The notes: generated by a model not told the origin, from the sequence alone. DNA of 64,000 nt from an uncultured Eubacteriales bacterium (GCA_934466515.1 CAKSLH010000003.1:1-64000); one strand, 5' to 3'. Shown: positions 15,591 through 24,250, numbered from the stretch's first letter. Numbers and translations: made by a program.

Positions 15591-16775
15591 TTATTTTTTA
15601 GCTTTAATTCCCTTTTCATTATAGCAAAGCTTTAAAAGCACCGGCGTTACAAGCGCGCAGACAACGACCGTAAGAACTATAGCGGGTAGAAGCTTTTCGT
15701 CAATATATCCCGCGCTCAGCCCCTTTTGAGCTACCATCAGCGCAACCTCGCCTCTTGCAACCATTCCGACGCCGACCTTAAGCGAATCCTTGCTGTTCAT
15801 TCTGCAAATTCTTGCCGCCGCGCCGCAGCCGATTATCTTTGCCGCAACCGCGGTTACAATAAGAGCAAGCGAGAAAAAAAGAACATCCGCGGTGATTTCT
15901 CTCAGGTTTGTTTTAAGACCTATGCTTGCAAAGAAAACAGGGGAAAAGAAAAGGTATGAAGCTACATTTATCTTTTTTGCGACATAAGGCCTCATATCCG
16001 TAAGGTTGCAGAGTATTACGCCTGCAAAATATGCGCCCGTGATATCCGCGACGCCGAAGAATTTTTCCGCGCAAAATGCCATGATCAGGCAGAAAGCAAG
16101 CGCCCATATAGCAATTCTCCGGTGGTGCGAGTGATTGATTGAAAGCCTTTTAAAAAGCTTGTATACTACAAATCCGACAACGCCCGTAAACACGAAAAAT
16201 AAAAGAATTTTTATAACTACCTTTAAAGGACTTTCATCAGAGCCGCCGAGCCCCGTTAAAATACTTAAAACAACAATTCCTATAATATCGTCTATTATAG
16301 CGGCGGATAAAAGCGCGGTTCCGACCTTGCTTTTAAGCTTGCCCATTTCGTTTAAGGTCTCAACCGTTATACTAACCGAGGTCGCCGCAAAGACAACACC
16401 CATAAAAGCGGCTTTCATCATCGTGTTAAAATCGTATTTCTCGGCAAAGAAAAGAAGATATGCTCCTCCGCACATTAAAATAGGCACCGCAACGCCCATT
16501 GCGGCAATAAGGCACGCGGCAGGACCGGTATGCTTTAATTCCTCAAGATCGGTATCAATGCCTGCTAAGAACATAAGCATTATAACGCCGATTTCAGAAA
16601 TCTTTATAAGAAAATCATTCTGGTCGATAAAGCCTAAAACGCTCGGTCCTAATATAACGCCTGCTATAAGCGCCCCGACAACCTGCGGAAGATGTACCTT
16701 AGCGGTAATAACTCCGAACAGCTTTGTAAAAATTAGAATTAGCGCCAAAAACAGCAAAAACTGATATTTTTCCAT
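15591..16775 (-). CDS. Cation:proton antiporter (CPA2, KefB/Nap type)
   Basis: 394 aa polytopic membrane protein with about 12 helices and the CPA2 motifs VVGALIAGVILGPSVLGF, FLAGIDTDLEELK, AIIDDIIGIVVLS (transport Asp pair) and GMVARGEVALMVA. No TrkA-N domain, so closer to NapA/GerN exchangers than to KefB proper. ATG 16775 follows GGGGAG; the upstream in-frame region lacks a start signal. Confidence 0.88.
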   Translation of the reverse strand: MEKYQFLLFLALILIFTKLFGVITAKVHLPQVVGALIAGVILGPSVLGFIDQNDFLIKISEIGVIMLMFLAGIDTDLEELKHTGPAACLIAAMGVAVPILMCGGAYLLFFAEKYDFNTMMKAAFMGVVFAATSVSITVETLNEMGKLKSKVGTALLSAAIIDDIIGIVVLSILTGLGGSDESPLKVVIKILLFFVFTGVVGFVVYKLFKRLSINHSHHRRIAIWALAFCLIMAFCAEKFFGVADITGAYFAGVILCNLTDMRPYVAKKINVASYLFFSPVFFASIGLKTNLREITADVLFFSLALIVTAVAAKIIGCGAAARICRMNSKDSLKVGVGMVARGEVALMVAQKGLSAGYIDEKLLPAIVLTVVVCALVTPVLLKLCYNEKGIKAKK

Positions 16776-16905
16776 ATAAATCTCCCCAAAAGGCAAAAAC
16801 GAAAATTTTACCGTTAAAATTACGGCACCTGCCATTTTTCAAAGGCAAGTGCCGCTTGTCTTCGGATATAATTATACCGCATATCCGAAATTTTTCAACT
16901 GTTTT

Positions 16906-17103
16906 TTACTTAATTTCTGGAAGCCCCGCAACGGATGACAGCAAGGATAAAAGTCCTGCTACTGCCGAAGCGCTGAGTACCAGCTTCCAGTTTACCTCAC
17001 ATATCATTGCGGATGTTCCTATAGTCGCTATTGCGGTCTGCGCGGTGGTTTTGACCGCTCTGACAGCAGCGGCCTTAAGCCACTTTAAAAATTTTTCTTT
17101 CAT
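16906..17103 (-). CDS. Phage-type holin
   Basis: 65 aa, basic N-terminus and two hydrophobic stretches (about 21-37 and 42-58) with the pattern KWLKAAAVRAVKTTAQTAIA seen in phage holins of Gram-positive phages. Last gene of a minus-strand set with the endolysin at 17140. Such proteins pore the membrane to release the lysin. Confidence 0.7.
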   Translation of the reverse strand: MKEKFLKWLKAAAVRAVKTTAQTAIATIGTSAMICEVNWKLVLSASAVAGLLSLLSSVAGLPEIK

Positions 17104-17139
17104 TTTTATTTCTCCTTTTTTAAGACACGGCGGTTTAAT

Positions 17140-17865
17140 TTAACCGAGCCTGCGGTTAACCTCCGACTGAACGGCGTTATAATCGTAGCCTGCGGCGGTA
17201 AGACGGTTAATTCTGTCCTGACCGTTGCCCCAATCGCCCCTTATAACCTCGGTTGCAATTTCCGAAACGGATTTAAGCGCCGGCTTATTTCCGCTTAAAA
17301 GCTCATCAACCCTTGCCTGAACGGCGTTATAGTCATAGCCTGCGGCGGTAAGACGGTTAACCCTGTCCTGACCGTTGCCCCAGTCTCCTCTTATAACCTC
17401 GTGCGCCAATTCGTCAACAGATTTTGTTTCGTTGCTGACAGGTGCTGAAGCAGGCTTTGCTATAGGAAGGTCGGCATTTATAAACGGCGTCGGGTCAATT
17501 CTTGAAGAGCCTTTGAAAACTTCGAAATGAAGATGTGCGCCGTAGGCGTTTCCCGAATCGCCCATATAGCCGATTATCGCGCCCTGAGAAACGCTGTCCC
17601 CGAGCTTAACATCAACGCTCGCAAGATGTGCGTAAAGTGTAAAATACCCGCCGTCATGCTGTAATTTAACGCAGTTTCCGTAAGATGCGTTACCCTTAGA
17701 ACCCTTGTTGTTTTTAAAGCCTGTCTGACAGAAGACGACCTTGCCCGCGGTGTGTGCCGTGATATGGTCGGTCATAGACGGCGCTTTTACTACATCGACC
17801 GCCGTATGAGCGGACGAATATCCTTGTGTTATCCGGCATTCGCCGGTTTTTAAAATTCTTGACAT
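17140..17865 (-). CDS. M23 endolysin with two Cpl-7 (CW_7) cell-wall-binding repeats
   Basis: 241 aa peptidoglycan hydrolase. Residues 1-135: M23/LytM domain with zinc ligands in AHTAVDVV and the HLHFE motif of AYGAHLHFEVFKG. Residues 150-192 and 199-240: two near-identical CW_7 repeats (EVIRGDWGNGQDR, LTAAGYDYNAV). No signal peptide, so export by the neighbouring holin is likely. The two repeat coding stretches (17150-17240 and 17310-17400) are nearly identical DNA. Confidence 0.88.
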   Translation of the reverse strand: MSRILKTGECRITQGYSSAHTAVDVVKAPSMTDHITAHTAGKVVFCQTGFKNNKGSKGNASYGNCVKLQHDGGYFTLYAHLASVDVKLGDSVSQGAIIGYMGDSGNAYGAHLHFEVFKGSSRIDPTPFINADLPIAKPASAPVSNETKSVDELAHEVIRGDWGNGQDRVNRLTAAGYDYNAVQARVDELLSGNKPALKSVSEIATEVIRGDWGNGQDRINRLTAAGYDYNAVQSEVNRRLG

Positions 17866-17894
17866 AATGTTCTCCTCCCGTTATATACTATGAT

Positions 17895-18113
17895 TTACAG
17901 TGCGAGTTGCATCTGCATATCGTCCTCGCTTGCCGTTTCCTCTTCGCTGTCGGTATCTGGAACGGACTCATAGAAAGCGTTTTTAGCCGTCTCGCTGAGC
18001 CAGCCGAAGCGCTGGGAGTCTTCAATGAGAATGATTGCGTAATCAAGAGAATATTCTCCCGATTTAACGCAGTTTAAAAACGCGGCGATAACTCTTTTTT
18101 CTCTTTTTGTCAT
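17895..18113 (-). CDS. Small acidic-tailed protein of the lysis cassette
   Basis: 72 aa: basic N-terminal helix TKREKRVIAAFLNCVKSGEY, then an acidic C-terminus DSEEETASEDD. Ribosome binding site AAGGAAG upstream. 29 bp before the endolysin. No family recognised; a phage-derived small protein is likely from context. Confidence 0.55.
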   Translation of the reverse strand: MTKREKRVIAAFLNCVKSGEYSLDYAIILIEDSQRFGWLSETAKNAFYESVPDTDSEEETASEDDMQMQLAL

Positions 18114-18197
18114 GACTTTTTTCTTCCTTTTTAATTTATTTTACTGCAACCTTTTTTAAGTTTTAATTTTTTATGCGCGACTTTCACCGACAAAAAA

Positions 18198-18227
18198 ACA
18201 CGGACTGTTTTTTTAAACAGTCCGTGT
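18198..18227. terminator. Bidirectional terminator downstream of dnaI
   Basis: ACACGGACTGTTT and AAACAGTCCGTGT are perfect 13-bp arms; A run on the left gives a T run on the minus strand. Ends dnaD-dnaI. Confidence 0.85.
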
Positions 18228-18249
18228 AGGATAAATGTATTAAAAAAAT

Positions 18250-19206
18250 TTATTCTTCCATTTTTTTAATCTGCCTTATATCCTCGCCGATAAATTTTTT
18301 GGCGGTGTAATTTCCGATAAGGCGCGAGGAGATACGGGCGGTATATCTCGTTTCGATTTCTTTCATGGTTAAATTTGTGCTGATAATTGTCGGCCTTTTT
18401 GCGAGAAGCCTTGTATTTATAACATTATATATACAGGTAAGAATAAACGGCGATAAAAATTCGCTCCCTAAATCGTCAATAACAAGCAGGTCGCTTGATA
18501 CCGCCGCCTCATAGCTTTGGTTGCTCTTGTTCGAAAAATGGTCGTTTTCCATTGCGGAAAAAAGATTGTAAGCGGAGCCGTAAATAACATCATAGCCCTT
18601 TTTAATAAGCTCCGAAACGATTGCGAGCGACAGGTGGGTTTTCCCGAGCCCTGCGTCGCCCATGAATAAAAGATTTTGCGCGGTTTTAACATCGAAGCTT
18701 TGTACATAATTCCTGCAAAGCTCCAAAAGGTTTGTCATTCGCTTTCTCGGGCTTTGCCCTCCTTGCTCCTCGGGATAATATGAAAGCTTGAAATTATCAA
18801 ATCCGCTTTCATTAACGGGCAGCTCGCTTGAAAGCTCTCGCAGCATTATCTTCTTTGCCTCGGATTTTATGCAGGAGCAAATTTTGCCGTTTATATAGCC
18901 TGTATCACGGCATTTTTCGCAATCGTATTCTATAGGCTTAATTCCGCTTTGCTTTAAAATTTCCGCTTTTTTAGCTGAGAGACGCTCTATTTCGGATTTT
19001 AATTTTAAAAGACCCTCGTTATCTCCGCTTATCGCGCACATTGCAAGCCTTGAGCCTAAGGCAGAAATTTGCATATCGGTATTTTTGTATTCGGGATTTT
19101 TGATTTTGAGCTCTTCGATAGCTCTTTCAAATAAAGCCTTTTTCATATCAAGCTTTTTCTTTTGATTTGAAAAAGCTTCCTCAAAGCAAAGCTGTCTGTT
19201 AAGCAT
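18250..19206 (-). CDS. dnaI: DnaI/DnaC-type helicase loader ATPase
   Basis: 318 aa. N-terminal half (to about 125) holds coiled-coil segments and a Cys4 zinc region (CEKCRDTGYINGKICSC); the C-terminal AAA+ domain has Walker A GDAGLGKTHL, Walker B DLLVIDDLGSE and a sensor ISTNL. Loads replicative helicase during initiation. Twelve bp after dnaD in one operon, a standard Firmicutes pairing. Confidence 0.9.
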   Translation of the reverse strand: MLNRQLCFEEAFSNQKKKLDMKKALFERAIEELKIKNPEYKNTDMQISALGSRLAMCAISGDNEGLLKLKSEIERLSAKKAEILKQSGIKPIEYDCEKCRDTGYINGKICSCIKSEAKKIMLRELSSELPVNESGFDNFKLSYYPEEQGGQSPRKRMTNLLELCRNYVQSFDVKTAQNLLFMGDAGLGKTHLSLAIVSELIKKGYDVIYGSAYNLFSAMENDHFSNKSNQSYEAAVSSDLLVIDDLGSEFLSPFILTCIYNVINTRLLAKRPTIISTNLTMKEIETRYTARISSRLIGNYTAKKFIGEDIRQIKKMEE

Positions 19207-19218
19207 ATTTTTTCTCCT

Positions 19219-20130
19219 TTATTCGTCGCGGTCGAGCATTTTTTCAAATGCGTTTAAATCGTAAGCCGCAAAGCTCTTTTTATCGGTTTTGCCTGCAGGT
19301 GAAGTTTCTTTTATATCCTCGGCGGTCTTAAAGCCCTTTTTGTGCCAGCTTTCAAGAATTTTTCCGATATATGCAAATGAAATCTTTGCGTTTTTATCAA
19401 TACATTTGTTGTAAGCCTCGGTGAGAAGCGAATTGTCAAGCTTCCATTCGTTTAACCAAAGGTCGGCAAAGTAAAGCTCCTTTTCACTCGGCTTTCTTCT
19501 TTCCATTCCGAAAAGCTTGAATACCGCATTGACACAGATTTCCCTCTTAGCGTCCTTTGCAATCTGTCTTTCGGCGTCGGCAATCGTTTCAATTCCTGAG
19601 TCAAGCCATTTTGCCGCGGTCTTTTCGATAAATCCGATATTGAGCTTTTTACAGCTTGCCGCATATTCGAGCAGCATTAAAATAAGCGAAACATTCATTC
19701 CTTTATCGTCATAAAGCCAGACTAAGGTCTGCGTTTCGTTCGTTTTTAAATTTCTTCCGAATTTAAGCTGTGCTTCGCGAAGAAGCATCATTATTTTCGG
19801 GTCCTCGCTGCCCCGACGCGCTACATCCTCTCTTGTGGGCTTTGTCTCGGCGATAACGGTTTTTTTAATGCTTTCTTCGCTTTCTTTAATGTCTTTCACC
19901 GTTATAATATTTTTTTGAGCCCAAAAAATCAAGGCGTCCTCAATTTCGCTTTCGGGCAGATTTAAAAACTGCGAAATTTCAGCGGATTTAAGCGGAGCCG
20001 CGAAATTTCTCATAACCGCAAGCAGGACCTTTAGCTGAATTTCGGTCGCAAGCTTTAAATATTTATCCGCAACATCGCTCGGAATCGGAAACGAGCCCGA
20101 AAAGCAAGAGGGATTTATTATGTAATCCAT
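19219..20130 (-). CDS. DnaD-like replication initiation/restart protein
   Basis: 303 aa with an N-terminal winged-helix region (FAAPLKSAEISQFLNLPESE) and two DnaB/DnaD C-terminal domains (about 135-210 and 215-290, ending AYIGKILESWHKKGF, the conserved YxxxI/W motif). ATG 20130 with GGTGA upstream is preferred to the in-frame codon at 20172. Confidence 0.85.
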   Translation of the reverse strand: MDYIINPSCFSGSFPIPSDVADKYLKLATEIQLKVLLAVMRNFAAPLKSAEISQFLNLPESEIEDALIFWAQKNIITVKDIKESEESIKKTVIAETKPTREDVARRGSEDPKIMMLLREAQLKFGRNLKTNETQTLVWLYDDKGMNVSLILMLLEYAASCKKLNIGFIEKTAAKWLDSGIETIADAERQIAKDAKREICVNAVFKLFGMERRKPSEKELYFADLWLNEWKLDNSLLTEAYNKCIDKNAKISFAYIGKILESWHKKGFKTAEDIKETSPAGKTDKKSFAAYDLNAFEKMLDRDE

Positions 20131-20310
20131 TTTTATCACCGAATTTAATTTTCTACATATTGATTTTAGCACAACGGCAACTTCTTGTAAACAATTTTTG
20201 CGCTTTAAGGGTTTAAAAATGTAATTTTTTGAAATTTCCTCTTGATTTTAGGGAAGAATTGTGGTATTATACTATGGCACGATAATTTGTGCTTAAAAAT
20301 TTTAATCTTT

Positions 20311-20387
20311 GCGCCGGTAGCTCAGCTGGATAGAGCGTCTGGCTACGGACCAGAAGGTCGGGAGTTCGAATCTTCTCCGGCGCGCCA
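20311..20387 (+). tRNA. tRNA-Arg(ACG)
   Basis: 77 nt with encoded CCA. Acceptor GCGCCGG pairs with CCGGCGC; anticodon arm TCTGG-CTACGGA-CCAGA gives anticodon ACG; T loop TTCGAAT. A TATTATACT -10 region lies at about 20262-20272. Confidence 0.97.
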
Positions 20388-20390
20388 CTT

Positions 20391-20426
20391 AAAAGAGTCG
20401 CATGCAGTTAGGCATGCGGCTCTTTT
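20391..20426 (+). terminator. Terminator of tRNA-Arg(ACG)
   Basis: AAAAGAGTCGCATGC and GCATGCGGCTCTTTT form a 15-bp stem with one G·T, 4 bp after the tRNA. The whole tRNA 3' end and this hairpin are repeated at 20546-20610. Confidence 0.85.
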
Positions 20427-20442
20427 GAGTTACCGAATAGCA

Positions 20443-20566
20443 AGAAGATTCGAACAGGACGGTTTTGACATCTGTCAAAATTCGGACCTTCCGGTGGACG
20501 GTCCGAAAGTCCGCGTGCGTGTCGGTCGCACGGCAGTGCGCCGAGCGAATCTTCTCCGGCGCGCCA
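20443..20566 (+). mobile_element. tRNA-end-mimic element E1 after tRNA-Arg
   Basis: 124 bp element bounded by AGAAGATTCG (20443-20452, reverse complement of the tRNA-Arg T-arm) and CGAATCTTCT (20546-20555), which runs into a copy of the tRNA 3' end through CCA. Inside: hairpin TTTTGAC/GTCAAAA, hairpin CGGACC/GGTCCG and hairpin CGCAC-GGCA-GTGCG (20527-20540). Element E2 at 25863 has the same order with different but paired stems. No tRNA 5' half is present, so this is not a functional tRNA. Confidence 0.7.
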
Positions 20567-20570
20567 CTTA

Positions 20571-20605
20571 AAAGGGTCGCATGCAGTTAGGCATGCGGCT
20601 CTTTT
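20571..20605 (+). terminator. Duplicated tRNA-Arg terminator
   Basis: Copy of the terminator at 20391-20426 with one change (AGAG to AGGG); together with 20546-20566 it is part of a 64-bp direct repeat offset by 179 bp. Confidence 0.75.
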
Positions 20606-20660
20606 GAGTATTCATTAAAAAATGAACACTTAAAAATTAAGACTTAAAAAGTAATAATAC

Positions 20661-20704
20661 AACAAACAAAGCCCTTTCGCTTATGTGAAAGGGCTTTGTT
20701 TGTT
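20661..20704 (-). terminator. Terminator of tRNA-Arg(CCT)
   Basis: AACAAACAAAGCCCTTTC and GAAAGGGCTTTGTTTGTT, 18-bp perfect arms, directly after the CCA end on the minus strand. Confidence 0.85.
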
Positions 20705-20780
20705 GGCGTTCCCGAGAGGATTCGAACCTCCGACCTGCCGCTTAGGAGGCGGCCGCTCTATCCAACTGAGCTACGGAAAC
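20704..20780 (-). tRNA. tRNA-Arg(CCT)
   Basis: 77 nt on the minus strand with encoded CCA. Acceptor GTTCC-type stem (GTTTCCG with CGGGAAC), anticodon arm GCCGC-CTCCTAA-GCGGC giving CCT, T loop TTCGAAT. Confidence 0.95.
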
Positions 20781-20901
20781 ATAATAATTTGCAAAGTCAA
20801 TTTTACCGCAAATCGGGCGCAAAGTCAATAACAACTTGTAATCTTAAAAGAAATTTGGTATAATACCTTTATCCTTAAAGAAGCAGGAGGCGGAATAAGC
20901 T

Positions 20902-21357
20902 ATAAAAAATTTTTTAATTAAGCTTAAAAACACCTTTTTAAGCAAGGAATTCTTAGAGTTTTGCGGACTCGGCATTATAAATACTTTTAATGACAGCCTT
21001 TTTTCCTCTCTTGCAAGTCTTGTGGTTCATAAAAATCTCGCTACGCTTATCGGCTATGCGATAGGGCTTTCGATTGCCTTTTTCCTGACCTGTAAAATAA
21101 TTTTCAAGCATAAGCCGACATTTAAAAGATATTATCGGTTTATACTTTCTTATATTCCGAATTTTATAATTTATTATCTTGTAACCTTTTTAACGCTTAA
21201 TGCCCTGAAATTAAGTCAGTTCTGGGGAACTGCGTTTGCCGCTATGGCAGGAGGACCGATAACCTTTGTTATTATTAAAATTTATGCTTTCGGCAGAAAA
21301 AAGGAAATCGAGCAGATAGATGAAAACCTTACAAAATCGGAAAAAGAATTGGAATAA
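20902..21357 (+). CDS. GtrA-like membrane protein with a non-canonical start
   Basis: The frame from ATA at 20902 gives about 151 aa with four membrane helices and GtrA-family features: N-terminal FLEFCGLGIINTFNDSLF (usual form FxxVGxxNTxxD) and the C-terminal LSQFWGTAFAAMAGGPITF. GtrA proteins move lipid-linked sugars across the membrane. A perfect AGGAGG lies at 20885-20890, 11 bp before the ATA, but no ATG, GTG or TTG occurs in frame until GTG 21022, which would delete the first helix. Either translation starts at ATA/ATT or the start codon has been lost. Confidence 0.65.
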   Translation: MKNFLIKLKNTFLSKEFLEFCGLGIINTFNDSLFSSLASLVVHKNLATLIGYAIGLSIAFFLTCKIIFKHKPTFKRYYRFILSYIPNFIIYYLVTFLTLNALKLSQFWGTAFAAMAGGPITFVIIKIYAFGRKKEIEQIDENLTKSEKELE

Positions 21358-21407
21358 TTAAAACATACTGGCTGTAAAGCTAAAGCTTTACAGCCAGTAA
21401 TTTATTC

Positions 21408-22181
21408 TCAGTTTCCGCATTCAATGCTTATTTTATTGAAGATTTCGAGAATATTTTCGATTTTAATTTCTTTTTTATCCTCACCCGATTTATCCATGAC
21501 AATTCCGCCCTTATCCATCATTACAAGACGGCTGCCGTAATTTACCGCATGCCTGAGATTATGGGTTACCATAACCGCGGTCATGGAGTGCTTTTTAATC
21601 ATTTCATCGGTAAGCTCCATTATCCGCTCGGAGGATTTGGGATCAAGCGCCGCTGTATGCTCGTCTAAAATCAGGAGCTTTACATCAGTCATACAGGCGA
21701 TAACCAATGCAATTGCCTGCCTCTGTCCGCCCGATAAAAGTCCGACCTTGGAATTCATTCTGTCCTCAAGCCCCATATTGCACTGGGAAAGCAGCTCCTT
21801 ATAATAAGGAATCCGCTTTTTGTTTATTGCGCCCGTAAGGGAAAAGGGCTTGTTTTTATTATCGGCAAGGGCGAAATTTTCAAGCACGGTAAGCTCTGAG
21901 CAGGTGCCTATTTTCGGGTCCTGAAAAACTCTGCCTATCTGCCTTGCCCTTTTATATTCGGGAAGCTTTGTTATATCCTTGCCCTCAAATATGATTTTTC
22001 CGCCGTCAGGCATTAAAGTTCCGCAGATAAGGTTTAAAAGGGTGGTCTTTCCCGAGCCGTTAGAGCCGACTATCGAAACAAATTCGCCTTTTTTAACGCT
22101 GAAATTAAAACCTGAAAAAAGCGGCATTTCGTCGACCGTTCCCTTGTTGAATGAAACATTGATATTGTTAAGCTCAAGCAT
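21408..22181 (-). CDS. ABC transporter ATP-binding protein, TrpZ-like
   Basis: 257 aa ATPase with Walker A GSNGSGKTTL, signature LLSGGQRQA, Walker B LLILDEHTAALDP and switch VTHNLRHA. The DEHTAALDP wording is usual in the TrpXYZ/YckI-like ABC group. Stop of the permease gene and start of this gene abut (22182/22181). Expected substrate tryptophan, from the leader's specifier codon. Confidence 0.85.
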   Translation of the reverse strand: MLELNNINVSFNKGTVDEMPLFSGFNFSVKKGEFVSIVGSNGSGKTTLLNLICGTLMPDGGKIIFEGKDITKLPEYKRARQIGRVFQDPKIGTCSELTVLENFALADNKNKPFSLTGAINKKRIPYYKELLSQCNMGLEDRMNSKVGLLSGGQRQAIALVIACMTDVKLLILDEHTAALDPKSSERIMELTDEMIKKHSMTAVMVTHNLRHAVNYGSRLVMMDKGGIVMDKSGEDKKEIKIENILEIFNKISIECGN

Positions 22182-23111
22182 TTATGCCGCCTCCTTTTTA
22201 ACCTTGTTTCCGAGCACTAAGGCAAGAGTGAATATAACCGCCATTATAAGCTTGTTATAAGAGCTCGGAACGCCTAGCTTCTGAGCGGCTGTAAGGCACG
22301 CCTGATAAAGAATCGCGCCGAAAATAACCTTTGTGGTGGGTTTTAGGAATTTAACGTTTCTAAAAAGCGAAAGCCCGATTATCAGCGAAGCGAGGCCTAT
22401 AACAATTGTTCCTATTCCCATGCTTTGATTGGAGCCTGCGCTGATGTGTGTGTATAAAGCGCCTGCGACGGCGGCATAGCCGTTTCCGATTGCAAGGCCG
22501 ATAATGCGGCTGTTTCCGGGGTCGACACCGAGCATTTTAACGAAGTTTCCGTTGCTTCCCGCGGCGCGGAGAAGAAGTCCGTTTTTGCTCTTAAAATATA
22601 GATCAAGCGCAAATTTGAGTACCAGCGCCACAACCAAGAAAATTATAAGGTCCCTTACAGGGATATTTTCAATCTTCGGGGGGATAGCGTCGCCGAAAAA
22701 TGCGTCATGCAGGGTTTTAACCCGTCTTCCGAATGAAATTGAGGTGCTCGAATCCCGACCGGCAAAATCGCCGTACATTCCTCCGGTTGTCGCTATTATA
22801 TTTATGGAGAGAAGCGCCGTTGAAACGAGAATTCCCGAAAGCAGGGGGCGGATTTTAAGCTTTACATTTAAAAAGCCCGTTATCGCTCCGAAGAAGGAGC
22901 CTGCTAAAAATGCACAGATAAGCCCTATCCATACATTATAGCCCCGAACGGCAAACAGACTGAAGGTCACCGCACCCGTTACAAAGGTTCCCTCGACCGT
23001 AAGGTCGGGGAAATCCAGAACGGAATAGGATACATAATAGCCCATTGCTATAAGCGAGAATACAAGTCCCGTTTCGAGGAAAACCTCAAATGTACTCAGA
23101 AGATTAAACAT
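22182..23111 (-). CDS. ABC transporter permease, TrpY-like
   Basis: 309 aa with about nine hydrophobic helices, of the BPD_transp_2 (ribose/branched-chain type) permease family: LIAMGYYVSYSVLDFPDLTV and EGTFVTGAVTFSLF at the N-terminus, VDPGNSRIIGLAIGNGYAAV in the middle. Middle gene of the three-gene importer. Confidence 0.85.
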   Translation of the reverse strand: MFNLLSTFEVFLETGLVFSLIAMGYYVSYSVLDFPDLTVEGTFVTGAVTFSLFAVRGYNVWIGLICAFLAGSFFGAITGFLNVKLKIRPLLSGILVSTALLSINIIATTGGMYGDFAGRDSSTSISFGRRVKTLHDAFFGDAIPPKIENIPVRDLIIFLVVALVLKFALDLYFKSKNGLLLRAAGSNGNFVKMLGVDPGNSRIIGLAIGNGYAAVAGALYTHISAGSNQSMGIGTIVIGLASLIIGLSLFRNVKFLKPTTKVIFGAILYQACLTAAQKLGVPSSYNKLIMAVIFTLALVLGNKVKKEAA

Positions 23112-23125
23112 TTAATAACTACCTC

Positions 23126-24115
23126 TTATTTATTGGTTGTAACAGTCTGCGCGGAAGCGTATTTTTCGGGCATTGTCATATTAAGCTTTGACAAAACATC
23201 GGTGTTTACAAGGGGAGTTGCCTCACTTATGGTCTTAACCGCCATTTTAGAAGCGTCCTTTCCCTTAAGGACATCGACCGCCATGTTGCCTGTTACCTTG
23301 CCGAGCGCCTTGTAATCAATAGACATTGAAGCAAGACAGCCGTTTTTAACCTGCTCTTCCTCTGAACCGTAAACCGGAATATTGTTTTTCTCGGCGGCTG
23401 AAAGAACTACGGAAAGATTGTTTACTACATTGTTATCGGTGAAGTTGTTTATACAGTCAACCTTTGAAGCAAGATCCTCTGCGGCGGCAGGAACGTCTGA
23501 CGCGCCCTGAACTGCCTTATCAACAACAGTAAGACCGCGCTTGTCGCAGATATCCTTGAATTTCTTAAGGTTTGAAATTGAGTTATCCTCGGAGGAGGTG
23601 TAAAGAATGCCTATTTTCTTAGCCTCGGGCTGCATTGACTGAATTAAGTCGACCTGAGCCTCAAGGTCGAGAACATCGCTTGTGCCGGTGCAGGCATATC
23701 CGGGCTTTTCCATGCTTTCAACAAGCTCACTCGCAACAGGATCGTTTACCGCGCAGAAGATAACCGGTATATCGGTATCGTCCGTAGCGGCAAAAGCGGC
23801 TTTTGCGGCAGGAGTCGCAATAGCGAAAATCACATCGCATTTTGAAGCGACCATATTTTTAGCAAAGTTAACGCAGTCGGAATCAGCCGAATTGCTTGAG
23901 CCTGTCTGATAATCGGCAGTGTACTTTATTCCCGATTCGTCAAGTGCCTCAACGATTCCCTTATAGCAGTTATCAAGCGAGGGGTGGCTCATATACTGAA
24001 TTATTCCTACTTTACATTCGGATTTGTCGGTTTTTGTTTTATTTTCCGATTTACCGCATGCGGCAAAGGAAAGGCAAAGGACCAAAGAAAGTAATATAGC
24101 TGATAATTTTTTCAT
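23126..24115 (-). CDS. ABC substrate-binding lipoprotein, TrpX-like
   Basis: 329 aa, lipobox LSFAAC (Cys 20), then a periplasmic-binding type I fold (VGIIQYMSHPSLDNCYKGIV, PVIFCAVNDPVASELVE, GILYTSSEDNSISNLK), the ABC_sub_bind/DUF534 family. First gene after the T-box leader. Ligand Trp is inferred. Confidence 0.87.
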   Translation of the reverse strand: MKKLSAILLSLVLCLSFAACGKSENKTKTDKSECKVGIIQYMSHPSLDNCYKGIVEALDESGIKYTADYQTGSSNSADSDCVNFAKNMVASKCDVIFAIATPAAKAAFAATDDTDIPVIFCAVNDPVASELVESMEKPGYACTGTSDVLDLEAQVDLIQSMQPEAKKIGILYTSSEDNSISNLKKFKDICDKRGLTVVDKAVQGASDVPAAAEDLASKVDCINNFTDNNVVNNLSVVLSAAEKNNIPVYGSEEEQVKNGCLASMSIDYKALGKVTGNMAVDVLKGKDASKMAVKTISEATPLVNTDVLSKLNMTMPEKYASAQTVTTNK

Positions 24116-24166
24116 TTTTAATTTCTCCTTAAAATAATTTTGTTTTAAAAAAATTGATTAAAATAG

Positions 24167-24208
24167 TTTTGTTTCGTAGGCGTGACATGTTTGAGCCCTG
24201 TCACACTA
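24167..24208 (+). repeat. Degenerate end copy of inverted-repeat element E3
   Basis: About 42 bp (TTTTGTTTCGTAGGCGTGAC, then a T-arm-like stretch through TGTCACACTA) match the reverse complement of the left end of the element at 59300-59580 with three changes. It lies between trpX and the T-box. A shorter piece (TAGTGTGACAGGTTC) is at 25604-25618. Confidence 0.65.
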
Positions 24209-24250
24209 AGCTTCGCCATCGTTCTTTTAAAATCTTCATATCTAAAACCT

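Noticed and set aside
16135..16764. 209-aa ORF antisense to the antiporter
   Set aside because: It mirrors the antiporter codons (Ile/Ser/Pro-rich) and has no start signal.
16906..20172. A complete prophage including dnaI and dnaD
   Set aside because: DnaI and DnaD are the chromosomal replication pair of Firmicutes and no structural, integrase or portal genes are present; only the lysis cassette is phage-like.
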